64,000 nt of DNA from M3007 sp031373665. Lineage in GTDB: Bacteria; Bacteroidota; Bacteroidia; Chitinophagales; Saprospiraceae. A program made the position numbers and the translations under genes. The DNA is taken from NCBI GenBank assembly GCA_031373665.1, contig JANMMZ010000038.1:1-64000 (forward strand), given 5' to 3'. The notes beneath the pieces are model-generated. The model was not told where the DNA came from. It did no database searches and saw only the letters and a program-made list of their open reading frames with translations. Every line of letters begins with the position of its first letter. Position 1 is the first letter of the stretch. This document shows positions 26,163-34,077 of the stretch, in pieces.

Positions 26163-27526
26163 AGATCGTATTTCTTTAAGGAAACCATTTTATTTGAAAT
26201 CTCTTTTTTATTCCACTTTTCATGGATAATCATGGCAGCACCCAAGGCTGTTGCTTCGGCAACGTCTGCTGTAAAAACATCTATTTTAGGGAACGCCCGC
26301 GCTAAAAGGCGCATATAAACTTCGTTTTTAGAAAAGCCCCCATCCACAAAAATTTGGGTGGTGTCGGGTGTAAAAACAAGCATAGTAGAACGGTATTGCC
26401 GCTGTATTAATTGACTCATGTAGTGGTGATAGGCCGTTTCATAGTCTTTAAAACTGGATGGTACTAGGTCTGTGTGCGGGCGGTTTTCCGCTACAAGATT
26501 CATCAATATTGGATCAAAACGTACACTTTTGAAATAGTCCAAGGGCTTTTGAAAAGTTTCAGACAATGTGTGCGTCCATTGCTCATGTTCATTGCCGCCA
26601 AAATAGCGGGCTGCCTTGACTGGTTTGCCCTTGACGTTCAAGTAACACAAACAATCTTGATTCAGTTCTTCAATGGTTAGTGGATCATGGTTGTATGGAT
26701 TCAAAGAGATGCACCAAGTACCCGTGGAAATCAATATAAAAGGATCGTCAAAACAGGCCAGATAGGGGATCAGTGCAGCAGAACTATCGTGAAGTCCCAA
26801 CCCAATATGTATGGCCTGTTTGGTGGGCTGGTGTTGGATGAGTTGGGTGGTATTGGAGGGCTTGATGGGTGAGAACTTCCGAGTGATATCGGTGGCTTTG
26901 ACCCAATGGTGGTAATCGTGCCGACTCATATCCCAAATCAGGGTATGGCATCCTATACTAGTCGTTTCACTAGCGGCAAAGGTTGCTATCTCCGTTTTGC
27001 CCACGCCTGATGCCAATAAAAAGGCTATGTATTGGGGCAAGTGGAGGGAATACTTTATCGCTTCAAAAACAAGGGGCTTTTCTGATTGCAACCAATATAA
27101 TTGCACCCCAGAATTGAGGTTACCCAGAATCGGAGAGGCAGTTTCGAGGGCAATTTGTTCCGCTGTACCGAACCGCCCAAAAAAATGGTCGCGCAATGCA
27201 TCAGGAAAAGGTTTCAGGTAATTGTACAGCGGTGTTAGGACTCGCCCTTGATCATCTAAGTGCACAAAACTAGCACCATAAGCGGTACAATTGATGGCTT
27301 TTATTGGCAACGCCTCGTTGCTTAACACTTCTACCAAGGTTTCTAAAACCCAGTCGGTCAGTATCTTGAGGTCTTCGCACGGGAATCCATCTTCATCCGT
27401 AATTTCAGGAAGATAGGAAGATGTTTCCCAAACAAGACGGTAGTCCTGATCGAAGATAAAGCATTTTTTATTGGTTTTGCCTATGTCAAAAACGGCAATC
27501 ATACGCTTGATTGGATTGATACACAT
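26159..27526 (-). CDS. FGGY-family carbohydrate kinase (rhamnulokinase/fuculokinase-like)
   Basis: 455 residues. The actin-like ATPase fold begins AVFDIGKTNKKCFIFD, followed by AINCTAYGASFVHLDD, GLGLHDSSAALIPYL, FILISTGTWCISLNPYN and the FGGY-type IFVDGGFSKNEVYMRLLARAFP. It phosphorylates a ketose or polyol. The exact sugar cannot be read from sequence, but coupling to lldD suggests a 6-deoxy sugar. The ATG at 27526 is used here; a second ATG eight codons on (27502) sits exactly at the domain start and is equally possible. A TACATTTG box lies upstream. Confidence 0.85.
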   Translation of the reverse strand: MCINPIKRMIAVFDIGKTNKKCFIFDQDYRLVWETSSYLPEITDEDGFPCEDLKILTDWVLETLVEVLSNEALPIKAINCTAYGASFVHLDDQGRVLTPLYNYLKPFPDALRDHFFGRFGTAEQIALETASPILGNLNSGVQLYWLQSEKPLVFEAIKYSLHLPQYIAFLLASGVGKTEIATFAASETTSIGCHTLIWDMSRHDYHHWVKATDITRKFSPIKPSNTTQLIQHQPTKQAIHIGLGLHDSSAALIPYLACFDDPFILISTGTWCISLNPYNHDPLTIEELNQDCLCYLNVKGKPVKAARYFGGNEHEQWTHTLSETFQKPLDYFKSVRFDPILMNLVAENRPHTDLVPSSFKDYETAYHHYMSQLIQRQYRSTMLVFTPDTTQIFVDGGFSKNEVYMRLLARAFPKIDVFTADVAEATALGAAMIIHEKWNKKEISNKMVSLKKYDL

Positions 27527-27552
27527 AGTATTAGTCTCTATGTTTTCTGCCG

Positions 27553-27560
27553 CAAATGTA
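27553..27560 (-). promoter_or_regulatory. Candidate -7 box for the kinase/lldD operon
   Basis: Minus-strand TACATTTG followed by CGG, 26 nt before the ATG at 27526. There is no good -33 box. Confidence 0.35.
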
Positions 27561-27581
27561 CTACATAAGTACTGACGAAAT

Positions 27582-27620
27582 AAAAAAACACCCGAGCGGA
27601 ATCATATCCATCTCAGGTGT
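27582..27620 (-). terminator. Terminator of the DUF4197 gene
   Basis: On the minus strand, ACACCTGAG and CTCGGGTGT form a 9-bp stem (one G-U pair) with a 15-nt loop, followed by TTTTTTTA. Confidence 0.8.
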
Positions 27621-27648
27621 TTCTATTACTAACCAACGAGATTAGTGA

Positions 27649-28383
27649 CTATTTTTTATCTTGCTTCGCAAATACTTTTTTCAAAAGATCAGAATTGCGC
27701 AAATTCACATCGCTGCGAATGCCTTTTTCTTTTTCTTCTACAAGGCCGAACAAGCCCTTGAGTGCCATTTTGGTAACGTGGTCGTCAAGGTTTGGGTTGG
27801 TTTTAGTCACCAATGGGATTTTGTTGTAGGCATTTACTGCATTAGTCCAATATTCGCGAGCATTTACTTTGTCCAACGAAGCCTGAATGATGGGTTTGAA
27901 CTCCGAATACAATTGGGCATTGGTCGTCTTATCTAAATAACGGGTGGCCGCATCAGGATTGCCCTTAAGTAAGTTCATCGCATCTTGAAAGGTCATTTTT
28001 TTGATGGCCGCCAAGAAAATAGGCTTAGCCTTTTGAGCGGCATCTTCGGCGGCGCGGTTCATACGCTCGGTAAGATCAGACTCAATGTTGGCAAAAGCAG
28101 GTATGTTTTTGAGTTTATTGGTCACTTTTTGAGCCTCTTCAGGAATCAAGATTTTATACGGGCTTTTAAAATAACCATCTTTGGCTGATAGGAAGTCAGA
28201 TGCAGAACCTACGCCCACAGTTAAGGCTTCTTTGAGGCCATTGCCGATTTCTTCTTGGGTTATGTCACCGTCTTTAATGGAATTGACTGCTTTTTTAGCC
28301 TTGTTGACCACATCACCAAATTGGGCTTGTGCCAATTGACTTATGGATACTGCAATTATGAATATTAGTGCTTTTTTGAACAT
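27649..28383 (-). CDS. DUF4197 domain-containing secreted protein
   Basis: 244 residues with a signal peptide (ISQLAQA). The rest is helical and matches DUF4197: EIGNGLKEALTVGVGSASDFLS, KILIPEEAQKVTNKLKNIP, IFLAAIKKMTFQDAMNLLKG and KMALKGLFGLVEEKEKGIR. The family is widespread in proteobacteria and Bacteroidota, periplasmic, and of unknown function. It is a single-gene unit with its own terminator. Confidence 0.9.
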   Translation of the reverse strand: MFKKALIFIIAVSISQLAQAQFGDVVNKAKKAVNSIKDGDITQEEIGNGLKEALTVGVGSASDFLSAKDGYFKSPYKILIPEEAQKVTNKLKNIPAFANIESDLTERMNRAAEDAAQKAKPIFLAAIKKMTFQDAMNLLKGNPDAATRYLDKTTNAQLYSEFKPIIQASLDKVNAREYWTNAVNAYNKIPLVTKTNPNLDDHVTKMALKGLFGLVEEKEKGIRSDVNLRNSDLLKKVFAKQDKK

Positions 28384-28918
28384 CGTTTTAATATTTTAAA
28401 AATGATATAAATCTAAAACGTTGACTGACCCAAATTGATACTAAAAAGTGGGTACATTATGCTTTTTTTAACACGTGGCCATGATCTATTAAATTTACAG
28501 GAGCGCATTCCCTGAAATTTTACGAACCATTATGATGTGTGTTAATTCATCCCGCACGCAACATATTAAATCAAAAAAACAATGTAATAAGAATTAAATT
28601 TTATAAAAAAATATATTTTTTACTTTTTATTCCAATTTGGTAGTTTGTTAATCTCAAGCAAAGAATTAACATAATGATCTTTTTCCGAAAAAAAGCGTAA
28701 CTTTGCACCTTAATTTATAGCGCCAACGTACGCGAACATGCTCCTGACGCTCCTTTCCATACAGATATTTTATTGGTTGTTGACCCCGCTCGACTTATGG
28801 AATGGCCTCCCTAACATTAGAGTTTATGACCACAAGGTCACTTATAGAAATGGCTTGTTGCCCGTTTTCGATCCGTCGTTCAATTATTTAATTCACTCAC
28901 GAATATCTACTTATATAT
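28384..28918. other. Divergent intergenic region upstream of glnN, 535 bp
   Basis: This AT-rich stretch holds a TAACTTTG box at 28698 and about 200 nt of possible glnN leader. Short inverted arms GTTAAT (28647) and ATTAAC (28665) lie just upstream of that box. A 66-codon frame across the leader has no family resemblance and was not accepted. Otherwise nothing was recognised. Confidence 0.6.
28698..28705 (+). promoter_or_regulatory. Candidate -7 box of glnN
   Basis: TAACTTTG matches TAnnTTTG exactly; no TTTG box is seen 19-21 nt upstream. The ATG is 214 nt downstream, so the message would have a long leader. Confidence 0.4.
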
Positions 28919-31108
28919 ATGTCTCTCACTCGTTTTAATGCTCTACAGACTGTAGAAACACGCATCGAGCCTTCTGCCGATTTTGCGGCTACTCCAGTAG
29001 AAAACATTGCTTCGTATTTTGCAATCAATGTCTTTACTGATGAAACCATGAGCAAGTATTTGCCAGAAAAGGCATACTTGAGCGTCAAAGCCGCCGTACA
29101 AAGTGGCCAGAAACTCTCTCGTGATATAGCCGACGATATTGCTACTGGTATGAAAAAGTGGTCAGAAGAAAAAGGCTGCACCCACTTTGCTCACTGGTTT
29201 CAACCGTTGACTGGAAAAACTGCCGAAAAACACGACTCCTTTTTTACGCTTACCCACGATGGTCGCGTGATAGAAGAGTTTTCAGGTAGTGCCTTAGTAC
29301 AGCAAGAGCCAGATGGTTCTTCTTTCCCTTCTGGTGGTATGCGTAGTACTTTTGAGGCACGTGGCTACACGGTATGGGATCCATCAAGTCCTGCATTCAT
29401 CTTAGAAGTGGGCGAAGGCAAAACCCTTTGTATTCCCACTATTTTTGTTACTTATGGTGGCGAAGCGCAAGATTTCAAATTGCCTTTGTTGCGCTCACAG
29501 TCTTTCCTAGACAAGTCGGCCGTACCCGTAGCACAATTGTTTGATGCGCAGATCAATAAGATAACGGCTACTTTGGGTTGGGAGCAGGAGTATTTTTTGA
29601 TTGATGATGCCCTTTACAATGCGCGTCCTGATCTTTCTATGACTGGCCGTACCCTTTTGGGTCGCCCTGCTGCCAAGCACCAGCAGTTGGAAGATCACTA
29701 TTTTGGTTCCATTCCAGAGCGGGTGTATGCTTACATGCGCGATCTTGAAACAGAATGCCACAAGTTGGGTATCCCAGTACGTACGCGTCACAATGAGGTG
29801 GCGCCTTCTCAATATGAGTTGGCTCCTATATTTGAAGAAATCAACGTGGCGGTGGATCACAATCAGTTATTGATGGATTTGATGGAGCGTGTCGCGCGTC
29901 GCCACAAATTGCGCGTGTTGCTTCATGAAAAGCCTTTCGCTGGCGTAAATGGCTCTGGTAAGCACAACAACTGGAGTATGAGTACCAATACTGGCGTTAA
30001 CTTATTGGCACCTGGAAAAAACCCTGCTACTAACCTTAGATTCTTGACATTCTTTGTCAACACTATTGCAGCGGTACATCAGTATGCCGACGTATTGCGT
30101 GCCAGCATTGCCCATGCCGGCAATGACCACCGCCTTGGTGCCAACAAAGCACCTCCTGCCATTATTTCGGTATTCATTGGTGAGGCATTGAGCAAACTAT
30201 TGGATCAAGTAGCCAAGGGCAAAAACACGGATGACCAAGAGGTGAAGCGCGTTTTAGACTTAATTGCCAAATTGCCAAATTTGGAATTGGACAATACCGA
30301 CCGCAATAGGACTTCTCCATTTGCATTCACAGGTAACAAATTTGAAATAAGGGCGGTTGGTTCCAGCCAAAACTGCGCAGGCCCAATGACGGTGATGAAT
30401 GCCATGATGGGTTTGCAATTGATGGATTTCAAAACAGAAGTAGATAAATTGACGGCTAAGGGTATCAGTAACGATGAGGCTATTTTAAGCGTCTTGAAGG
30501 TGCTTATCCGCAAGTCAAAAAATATTGTTTTTGAAGGCAATAACTATTCTGAAGAATGGAGGGATGAGGCTGCCACACGCGGCTTAAATAACTTCACCAA
30601 TACTCCAGAAGCCTTGGATGTGCTTGATAGCAAACTAGCCCAAGATCTATACGGAAAATCAGGAGTGATGAACAAGATAGAGTTGGATGCTTTTCATGCC
30701 GTTCAGTTTCATGCCTACTGTACCAAACTGAGTATCGAAGCCAAATCATTGGAAGATATCGTGTTGAGTATGATCATTCCTTCGGTATTGCGGTATCAAA
30801 CTGAATTGGCCGACAATATCGGTGCTTTGAGGGATTTGGAATTGGATGATTCTATTGGATACCAGAAAGATCTGATGAAGCAAATCGTAAAGAACATCAA
30901 TCAAGTGCGGGAAGGCATGGAAAAAATGCATAAAGCACTACAAAAAGCGCACCACGAAGAAAATATCCGCGAAGAAGCCAACATTCTTTGCAATAAAGTA
31001 AAACCTCAAATGGAGATAATCCGCGAAGCCGTGGACAACCTTGAGGCGATTGTGGATGATCAACATTGGCCATTGGTTAAGTACCGGGAGATGTTGTTTA
31101 TGCGTTAA
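28919..31108 (+). CDS. glnN: Type III glutamine synthetase
   Basis: 729 residues, the size of the GSIII class rather than the roughly 450 residues of GSI. Motifs include GCTHFAHWFQPLTGKTAEKHD, SSFPSGGMRSTFEARGYT, TLGWEQEYFLID, VRTRHNEVAPSQYELAP, HEKPFAGVNGSGKHNNWSM and the Arg-containing NRTSPFAFTGNKFEIRAVGS. It makes glutamine from glutamate, ammonium and ATP as a cytoplasmic oligomer. It is the main ammonium-assimilation enzyme in many Bacteroidota. It stands alone with its own terminator. Confidence 0.97.
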   Translation: MSLTRFNALQTVETRIEPSADFAATPVENIASYFAINVFTDETMSKYLPEKAYLSVKAAVQSGQKLSRDIADDIATGMKKWSEEKGCTHFAHWFQPLTGKTAEKHDSFFTLTHDGRVIEEFSGSALVQQEPDGSSFPSGGMRSTFEARGYTVWDPSSPAFILEVGEGKTLCIPTIFVTYGGEAQDFKLPLLRSQSFLDKSAVPVAQLFDAQINKITATLGWEQEYFLIDDALYNARPDLSMTGRTLLGRPAAKHQQLEDHYFGSIPERVYAYMRDLETECHKLGIPVRTRHNEVAPSQYELAPIFEEINVAVDHNQLLMDLMERVARRHKLRVLLHEKPFAGVNGSGKHNNWSMSTNTGVNLLAPGKNPATNLRFLTFFVNTIAAVHQYADVLRASIAHAGNDHRLGANKAPPAIISVFIGEALSKLLDQVAKGKNTDDQEVKRVLDLIAKLPNLELDNTDRNRTSPFAFTGNKFEIRAVGSSQNCAGPMTVMNAMMGLQLMDFKTEVDKLTAKGISNDEAILSVLKVLIRKSKNIVFEGNNYSEEWRDEAATRGLNNFTNTPEALDVLDSKLAQDLYGKSGVMNKIELDAFHAVQFHAYCTKLSIEAKSLEDIVLSMIIPSVLRYQTELADNIGALRDLELDDSIGYQKDLMKQIVKNINQVREGMEKMHKALQKAHHEENIREEANILCNKVKPQMEIIREAVDNLEAIVDDQHWPLVKYREMLFMR

Positions 31109-31143
31109 TTTTGATCCTGTTTTTAGAACAGTTACTCATAGTG

Positions 31144-31180
31144 AAGAGCCGCCCCATGTATGTTGGGGCGGCTCTTATTT
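31144..31180 (+). terminator. Terminator of glnN
   Basis: A perfect 13-bp stem (31144-31156 with 31164-31176) with a 7-nt loop is followed by a T-rich stretch. Its arm AAGAGCCGCC is shared with the terminator at 5281. The other side overlaps the end of a minus-strand mini-ORF. Confidence 0.85.
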
Positions 31181-31252
31181 TGTGGGGGATAGGGCGAAGA
31201 AATTATTTAGGAACAATACTGGAATAAGAAATACTAACAGTGCTTTTTTCAT
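31175..31252 (-). CDS. 25-residue hydrophobic mini-ORF (signal-peptide-like or small membrane peptide)
   Basis: It begins ATG AAA AAA and encodes MKKALLVFLIP, then VLFLNNFFALSPTK and a stop. There is a two-Lys n-region, a hydrophobic core of about 17 residues and a short polar end. The stop falls inside the glnN terminator hairpin. A minus-strand promoter with correct spacing lies about 105 nt upstream (31357-31387). It could be a decayed secreted-protein gene that kept only its signal peptide, or a genuine small membrane peptide of the sort found in type I toxin systems. Neither can be decided from sequence. Confidence 0.35.
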   Translation of the reverse strand: MKKALLVFLIPVLFLNNFFALSPTK

Positions 31253-31356
31253 GTGTAAAGGTTGAGGTAGTTTTGGGGACACTTTTTCTTTGTAAATGAT
31301 TTAAGTGTAAAAAAATGTGATATATTGGACGCTATGGTAGCGGGATTTCCGATTTA

Positions 31357-31387
31357 CAAAGTTAGAGGTATGGGAGTCTGAATGCAA
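31357..31387 (-). promoter_or_regulatory. Candidate promoter of the mini-ORF
   Basis: On the minus strand, TTG (31387-31385), a 20-nt spacer and an exact TAACTTTG (31364-31357). A perfect 10-bp inverted repeat (31288-31297 with 31352-31361) overlaps the -7 box. Confidence 0.45.
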
Positions 31388-31546
31388 TAGGGGGCGTGTT
31401 AATGCTGGGTTGGGTTTTGGCTATGGGGGTGTTTGAGGGGGAAATTTGGGGTATTCTTTGGTAGATATTTGGTTATGAAGATGGTTTCGTGGTGGGAGAT
31501 AAAAATTTTGTCCACCACAATAACAGGTGGATTACTAAAAGCGCCG

Positions 31547-31578
31547 AGCCTTCGGAAATTTATAAATTTCCGAAGGCT
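31547..31578. repeat. Perfect 32-bp palindrome
   Basis: Two 16-nt arms without a spacer; the left arm is AGCCTTCGGAAATTTA. It is not followed by a T run on either strand, so a protein-binding site or a recombination/cruciform site is more likely than a terminator. Confidence 0.7.
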
Positions 31579-31658
31579 AAGGGCTCAAACCAATCAATAA
31601 AGTTTGACACCAATTTTTGTTGGAACTAAAATTTAGGCTTACGAAACAGCCTTTTTTT

Positions 31659-32357
31659 TTACTGATCACTCACCGCCTTGCCGCCTTTCAGCCGAAGCAC
31701 CCTTTGAGTCCGCTTAGCCAATTCCATATCGTGGGTTACCAACACCAAGGTTGTGCCAGCGGTGCGGTTCAGTTCGAAGATGAGGTCAACGATACCGGCT
31801 GCGTTTTCTGAATCCAAATTGCCCGTAGGCTCGTCAGCAAACAGTATTTTGGGACTGTTTGAAAACGCCCGCGCTATACAAACGCGCTGCTGCTCTCCAC
31901 CTGATAATTGGGCGGGATAGTGATCTAGTCGAGCACCCAAACCGACTTGTTCCAAAAGCCTAGTGGCTATTGATTCGGCTCCGGAATCCCCACGTAATTC
32001 CAAGGGAACCATCACATTTTCCAAGGCGGTGAGGGTCGGGATCAATTGGAAATTTTGAAATATAAATCCGACGTACTTATTCCTTATTTCAGCCCGTTGA
32101 TCTTCTGATAGGTTATCCATCAGAATACCGTTCAAGGCAATGGATCCACCACTGGCTCGATCCAGTCCGGCGCAAAGCCCCAATAAAGTAGTTTTACCAG
32201 ATCCACTAGGGCCTACGATGGCAAAGGTATCGCCTTGTGCGAGTTCAAAACTTACGTCGTCCAATACGGTGAGCGCGGTACCGTTGGCCGATTTATATTG
32301 TTTGCTTAAATTTGCTGCTGTTAGCATGTTATTTTTGTTTGTTATTACTTGATCCAT
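31659..32357 (-). CDS. ABC transporter ATP-binding protein, YbbA/LolD type
   Basis: 232 residues. Walker A is GPSGSGKTTLLGLCAGLD, Q-loop FIFQNFQLIPTLTALENV, signature LSGGEQQRV and Walker B ILFADEPTGNLD, with the switch His in LVTHD. The Walker A and signature context fits the LolD/MacB/YbbA group of ATPases that drive mechanotransmission rather than transmembrane transport. YbbA normally pairs with the permease YbbP, which is not present here. A second start at 32327 (MLTAANLSKQY) is possible. There is no obvious promoter. Confidence 0.9.
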   Translation of the reverse strand: MDQVITNKNNMLTAANLSKQYKSANGTALTVLDDVSFELAQGDTFAIVGPSGSGKTTLLGLCAGLDRASGGSIALNGILMDNLSEDQRAEIRNKYVGFIFQNFQLIPTLTALENVMVPLELRGDSGAESIATRLLEQVGLGARLDHYPAQLSGGEQQRVCIARAFSNSPKILFADEPTGNLDSENAAGIVDLIFELNRTAGTTLVLVTHDMELAKRTQRVLRLKGGKAVSDQ

Positions 32358-32657
32358 TAACGGTATATAACCACGATTGTTTTAGAAACGGTCTTAAAAT
32401 AAAAAAGGCCGCCTGAAAAGATAATCAAAATACGATACCGTATTTTTAATCTTTTTAGACAGCCTTGACATTGTTATTTTGGTACTCCGGGGGTCAATCT
32501 GGATATTTCAATATTTGTAACTGAGTCCTGTGTTTTTATAAAAATCAGAGAAATCAGTAGTGTAGTGTTGGTTTTTAAGGAAATTTAGGTACTAATTTTG
32601 AAAAATGAAATTCTTATTACTTTAAAATAATATAAAATATAAGGATGTGCGAATAGA
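32358..32657. other. Intergenic region, 300 bp
   Basis: It holds the minus-strand terminator at 32396-32466. The remainder is AT-rich and shows no gene or clear signal. Confidence 0.55.
32396..32466 (-). terminator. Long hairpin terminator downstream of the 90-aa protein gene
   Basis: On the minus strand AAGGCTGTCT pairs with AGGCGGCCTT (two G-U pairs), and an inner AAAAGATT/AAAATACG stem continues the fold. A run of T (TTTTTTATTTT) follows. It lies between the 90-aa gene and the YbbA-like gene. Confidence 0.75.
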
Positions 32658-32930
32658 TTAATCTTTTTCTTTCATGGCATTCCTAATAAGTCGCTCAGTG
32701 GCTTCGGTGGCTTCATGCCTAGGAAGTTTACTTTTTAAATAATTTCTAAAATTAATATCGTCCGCAGAAAGCGGTGTTCGAGTGGTGGGCTTGTCTCTAA
32801 AAACGGCAGTTTCCATCAATTCTTTTTGCAATTCTTGCGTTTCATTCAGCGATGGGGCAATGGCATCATTGGTATTTATGCGTTGTGTGGTGGTTGCTTG
32901 TTGGGCTTGTTGTTTGCGTGCGTCTTTCAT
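32658..32930 (-). CDS. Small charged protein near the ECF sigma factor, function unknown
   Basis: 90 residues from the ATG at 32930; the open frame upstream (to 33149) is Cys-rich and not protein-like. It is hydrophilic with no membrane segment: Gln/Ala-rich N-terminus (KQQAQQATTTQ), a middle part ELQKELMETAVF, and a basic helical end (NYLKSKLPRHEATEATERL, then IRNAMKEKD). Its position downstream of an ECF sigma gene, separated by a terminator, hints at a related regulator, but it lacks the TM and zinc motifs of anti-sigma factors. No family recognised. Confidence 0.6.
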   Translation of the reverse strand: MKDARKQQAQQATTTQRINTNDAIAPSLNETQELQKELMETAVFRDKPTTRTPLSADDINFRNYLKSKLPRHEATEATERLIRNAMKEKD

Positions 32931-33259
32931 ATTAGAAAAGATTTGTACCCATCTACTGGAATCCGACGTGCTACAAAACCAATGTTTATGTATCAAAGTA
33001 TTATCACAGACATGCAGTGTCGGAGGGGAGCCAGCCGAGAAGACACGAAACACAAATGGACAATACGATGCTACAAAAGCATTGGAAGAGGAGCAAGCAG
33101 AATGATATAATGCTTGCTGACGAGTACTCAGTTGAGGAGCGGTGAACATAATGTGATGGTTTGAAAAAAAGTGAAAATTTGTTTCAAGAAGAATGTGAGG
33201 TATTCTTAGAAAAAGAAGGGTTTATCACGGCACAAGCCGGATAAACCCCATGTATTTTA
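32931..33259. other. Intergenic region between sigma factor and 90-aa gene, 329 bp
   Basis: It holds the sigma-gene terminator at 33207-33248. No other supported gene; the frames open here are not protein-like. Confidence 0.5.
33207..33248 (-). terminator. Terminator of the ECF sigma factor gene
   Basis: GGGTTTATC/GATAAACCC plus inner CGGC/GCCG form a 13-bp stem with one bulged base and loop TTGT. On the minus strand it is followed by TTCTTTTTCT. It starts 12 bp after the stop codon. Confidence 0.85.
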
Positions 33260-33913
33260 CTACGAATCATCGTCATCTTCTGGATTGACAGCCATGCTGC
33301 TACCCAATTTGGAATCATCCTCTGAGTCTTGCTTGCCGTAGCCACGATCGGAGGCATAGCCTACCAATGCTGCAGCCAATTTGGTGCGCGCACGGTTAAG
33401 GCGTGAACGGACGGTACCAATTGGAATGCCTAAGATAGCGGCGATTTCCTCATAGGTAAAGTCTTCGTACTCCAGTAGCACGACAGTGCGATACTTGTCA
33501 GACAAACTTGCCAGCGCAGTCACCACTTCGTCGCCGAATTGGTCGTGGCTGTTTTCCGTTTTAAAACTATCGTAGCGTACGTTTTCGGGATCATCCTCCC
33601 TGTGACATGCCTCCACTTCGGCAAAATTGTCTTTTTGTGGAGATTTTTTACGCTTCCGATATTCATTGATGAACGCGTGGCGACAGATACGGAACAACCA
33701 TGCCTTGGCATTGGTGCCTTCGGTATAGCTGTCTGTAAAGCGCAGTGCTTTCATAAATGTTTCCTGCAAAAGATCCTCGGCGTCGTTAGAATCTTTGGTC
33801 AGGTAGTACGCAAAAGTTTTCACCGCACCCATGAGCGGCAGGAATTCCTGCTCGAAAACGCGATTGGTTGAATCTTGCGCCTGATTAGTTGCCGTGTTGT
33901 TTAAATTAGCCAT
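33260..33913 (-). CDS. ECF-type RNA polymerase sigma factor
   Basis: 217 residues from the ATG at 33913; the frame is open 20 codons further, but that part covers the promoter. Region 2 shows LTKDSNDAEDLLQETFMKAL and AWLFRICRHAFINEYRKRKK; region 4 shows ALASLSDKYRTVVLLEYEDF, then YEEIAAILGIPIGTVRSRLN. An acidic tail (PEDDDDS) ends the protein. ECF factors redirect RNA polymerase to stress or envelope genes. No adjacent membrane anti-sigma gene is present; the next gene is a soluble 90-aa protein behind a terminator. Confidence 0.93.
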   Translation of the reverse strand: MANLNNTATNQAQDSTNRVFEQEFLPLMGAVKTFAYYLTKDSNDAEDLLQETFMKALRFTDSYTEGTNAKAWLFRICRHAFINEYRKRKKSPQKDNFAEVEACHREDDPENVRYDSFKTENSHDQFGDEVVTALASLSDKYRTVVLLEYEDFTYEEIAAILGIPIGTVRSRLNRARTKLAAALVGYASDRGYGKQDSEDDSKLGSSMAVNPEDDDDS

Positions 33914-33942
33914 AATATTTATGGATTGGTGAGTCGGAGAGG

Positions 33943-33973
33943 CAAAGGTCGCCGACAATTGGATACAACGCAA
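33943..33973 (-). promoter_or_regulatory. Candidate promoter of the sigma factor gene
   Basis: Minus strand TTG at 33973-33971, a 20-nt spacer and GACCTTTG at 33950-33943 (one mismatch in the first T). The ATG is 29 nt downstream. Confidence 0.4.
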
Positions 33974-34007
33974 GGGGTAAGATCAAAGTTCCATTATTTA
34001 TTTTTTT

Positions 34008-34038
34008 TTTGAAAAATTTTTATTTTTTTATATTTTTG
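34008..34038 (+). promoter_or_regulatory. Promoter of the glsA-glsB operon
   Basis: TTTG at 34008-34011, a 19-nt spacer and TATTTTTG at 34031-34038, both exact to consensus. The ATG at 34078 follows 39 nt later. Confidence 0.6.
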
Positions 34039-34077
34039 CGTCAATTAATTGAAAATCAATTATTTAAACAAGTAAAA

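Larger units (their letters stand above)
31109..31658. other. Intergenic region, 550 bp, with several structured signals
   Basis: It holds the glnN terminator, a minus-strand mini-ORF with a promoter, a perfect 32-bp palindrome at 31547-31578 and a small T-run hairpin at 31635-31660. No longer gene was found on either strand. Confidence 0.6.

Noticed and set aside
28738..28938. 66-codon frame in the glnN leader
   Set aside because: It overlaps the glnN start out of frame, has no family features and no own promoter.
32931..33149. N-terminal extension of the 90-aa protein
   Set aside because: Low-complexity Cys/Ser-rich translation, and a good ATG exists at 32930.
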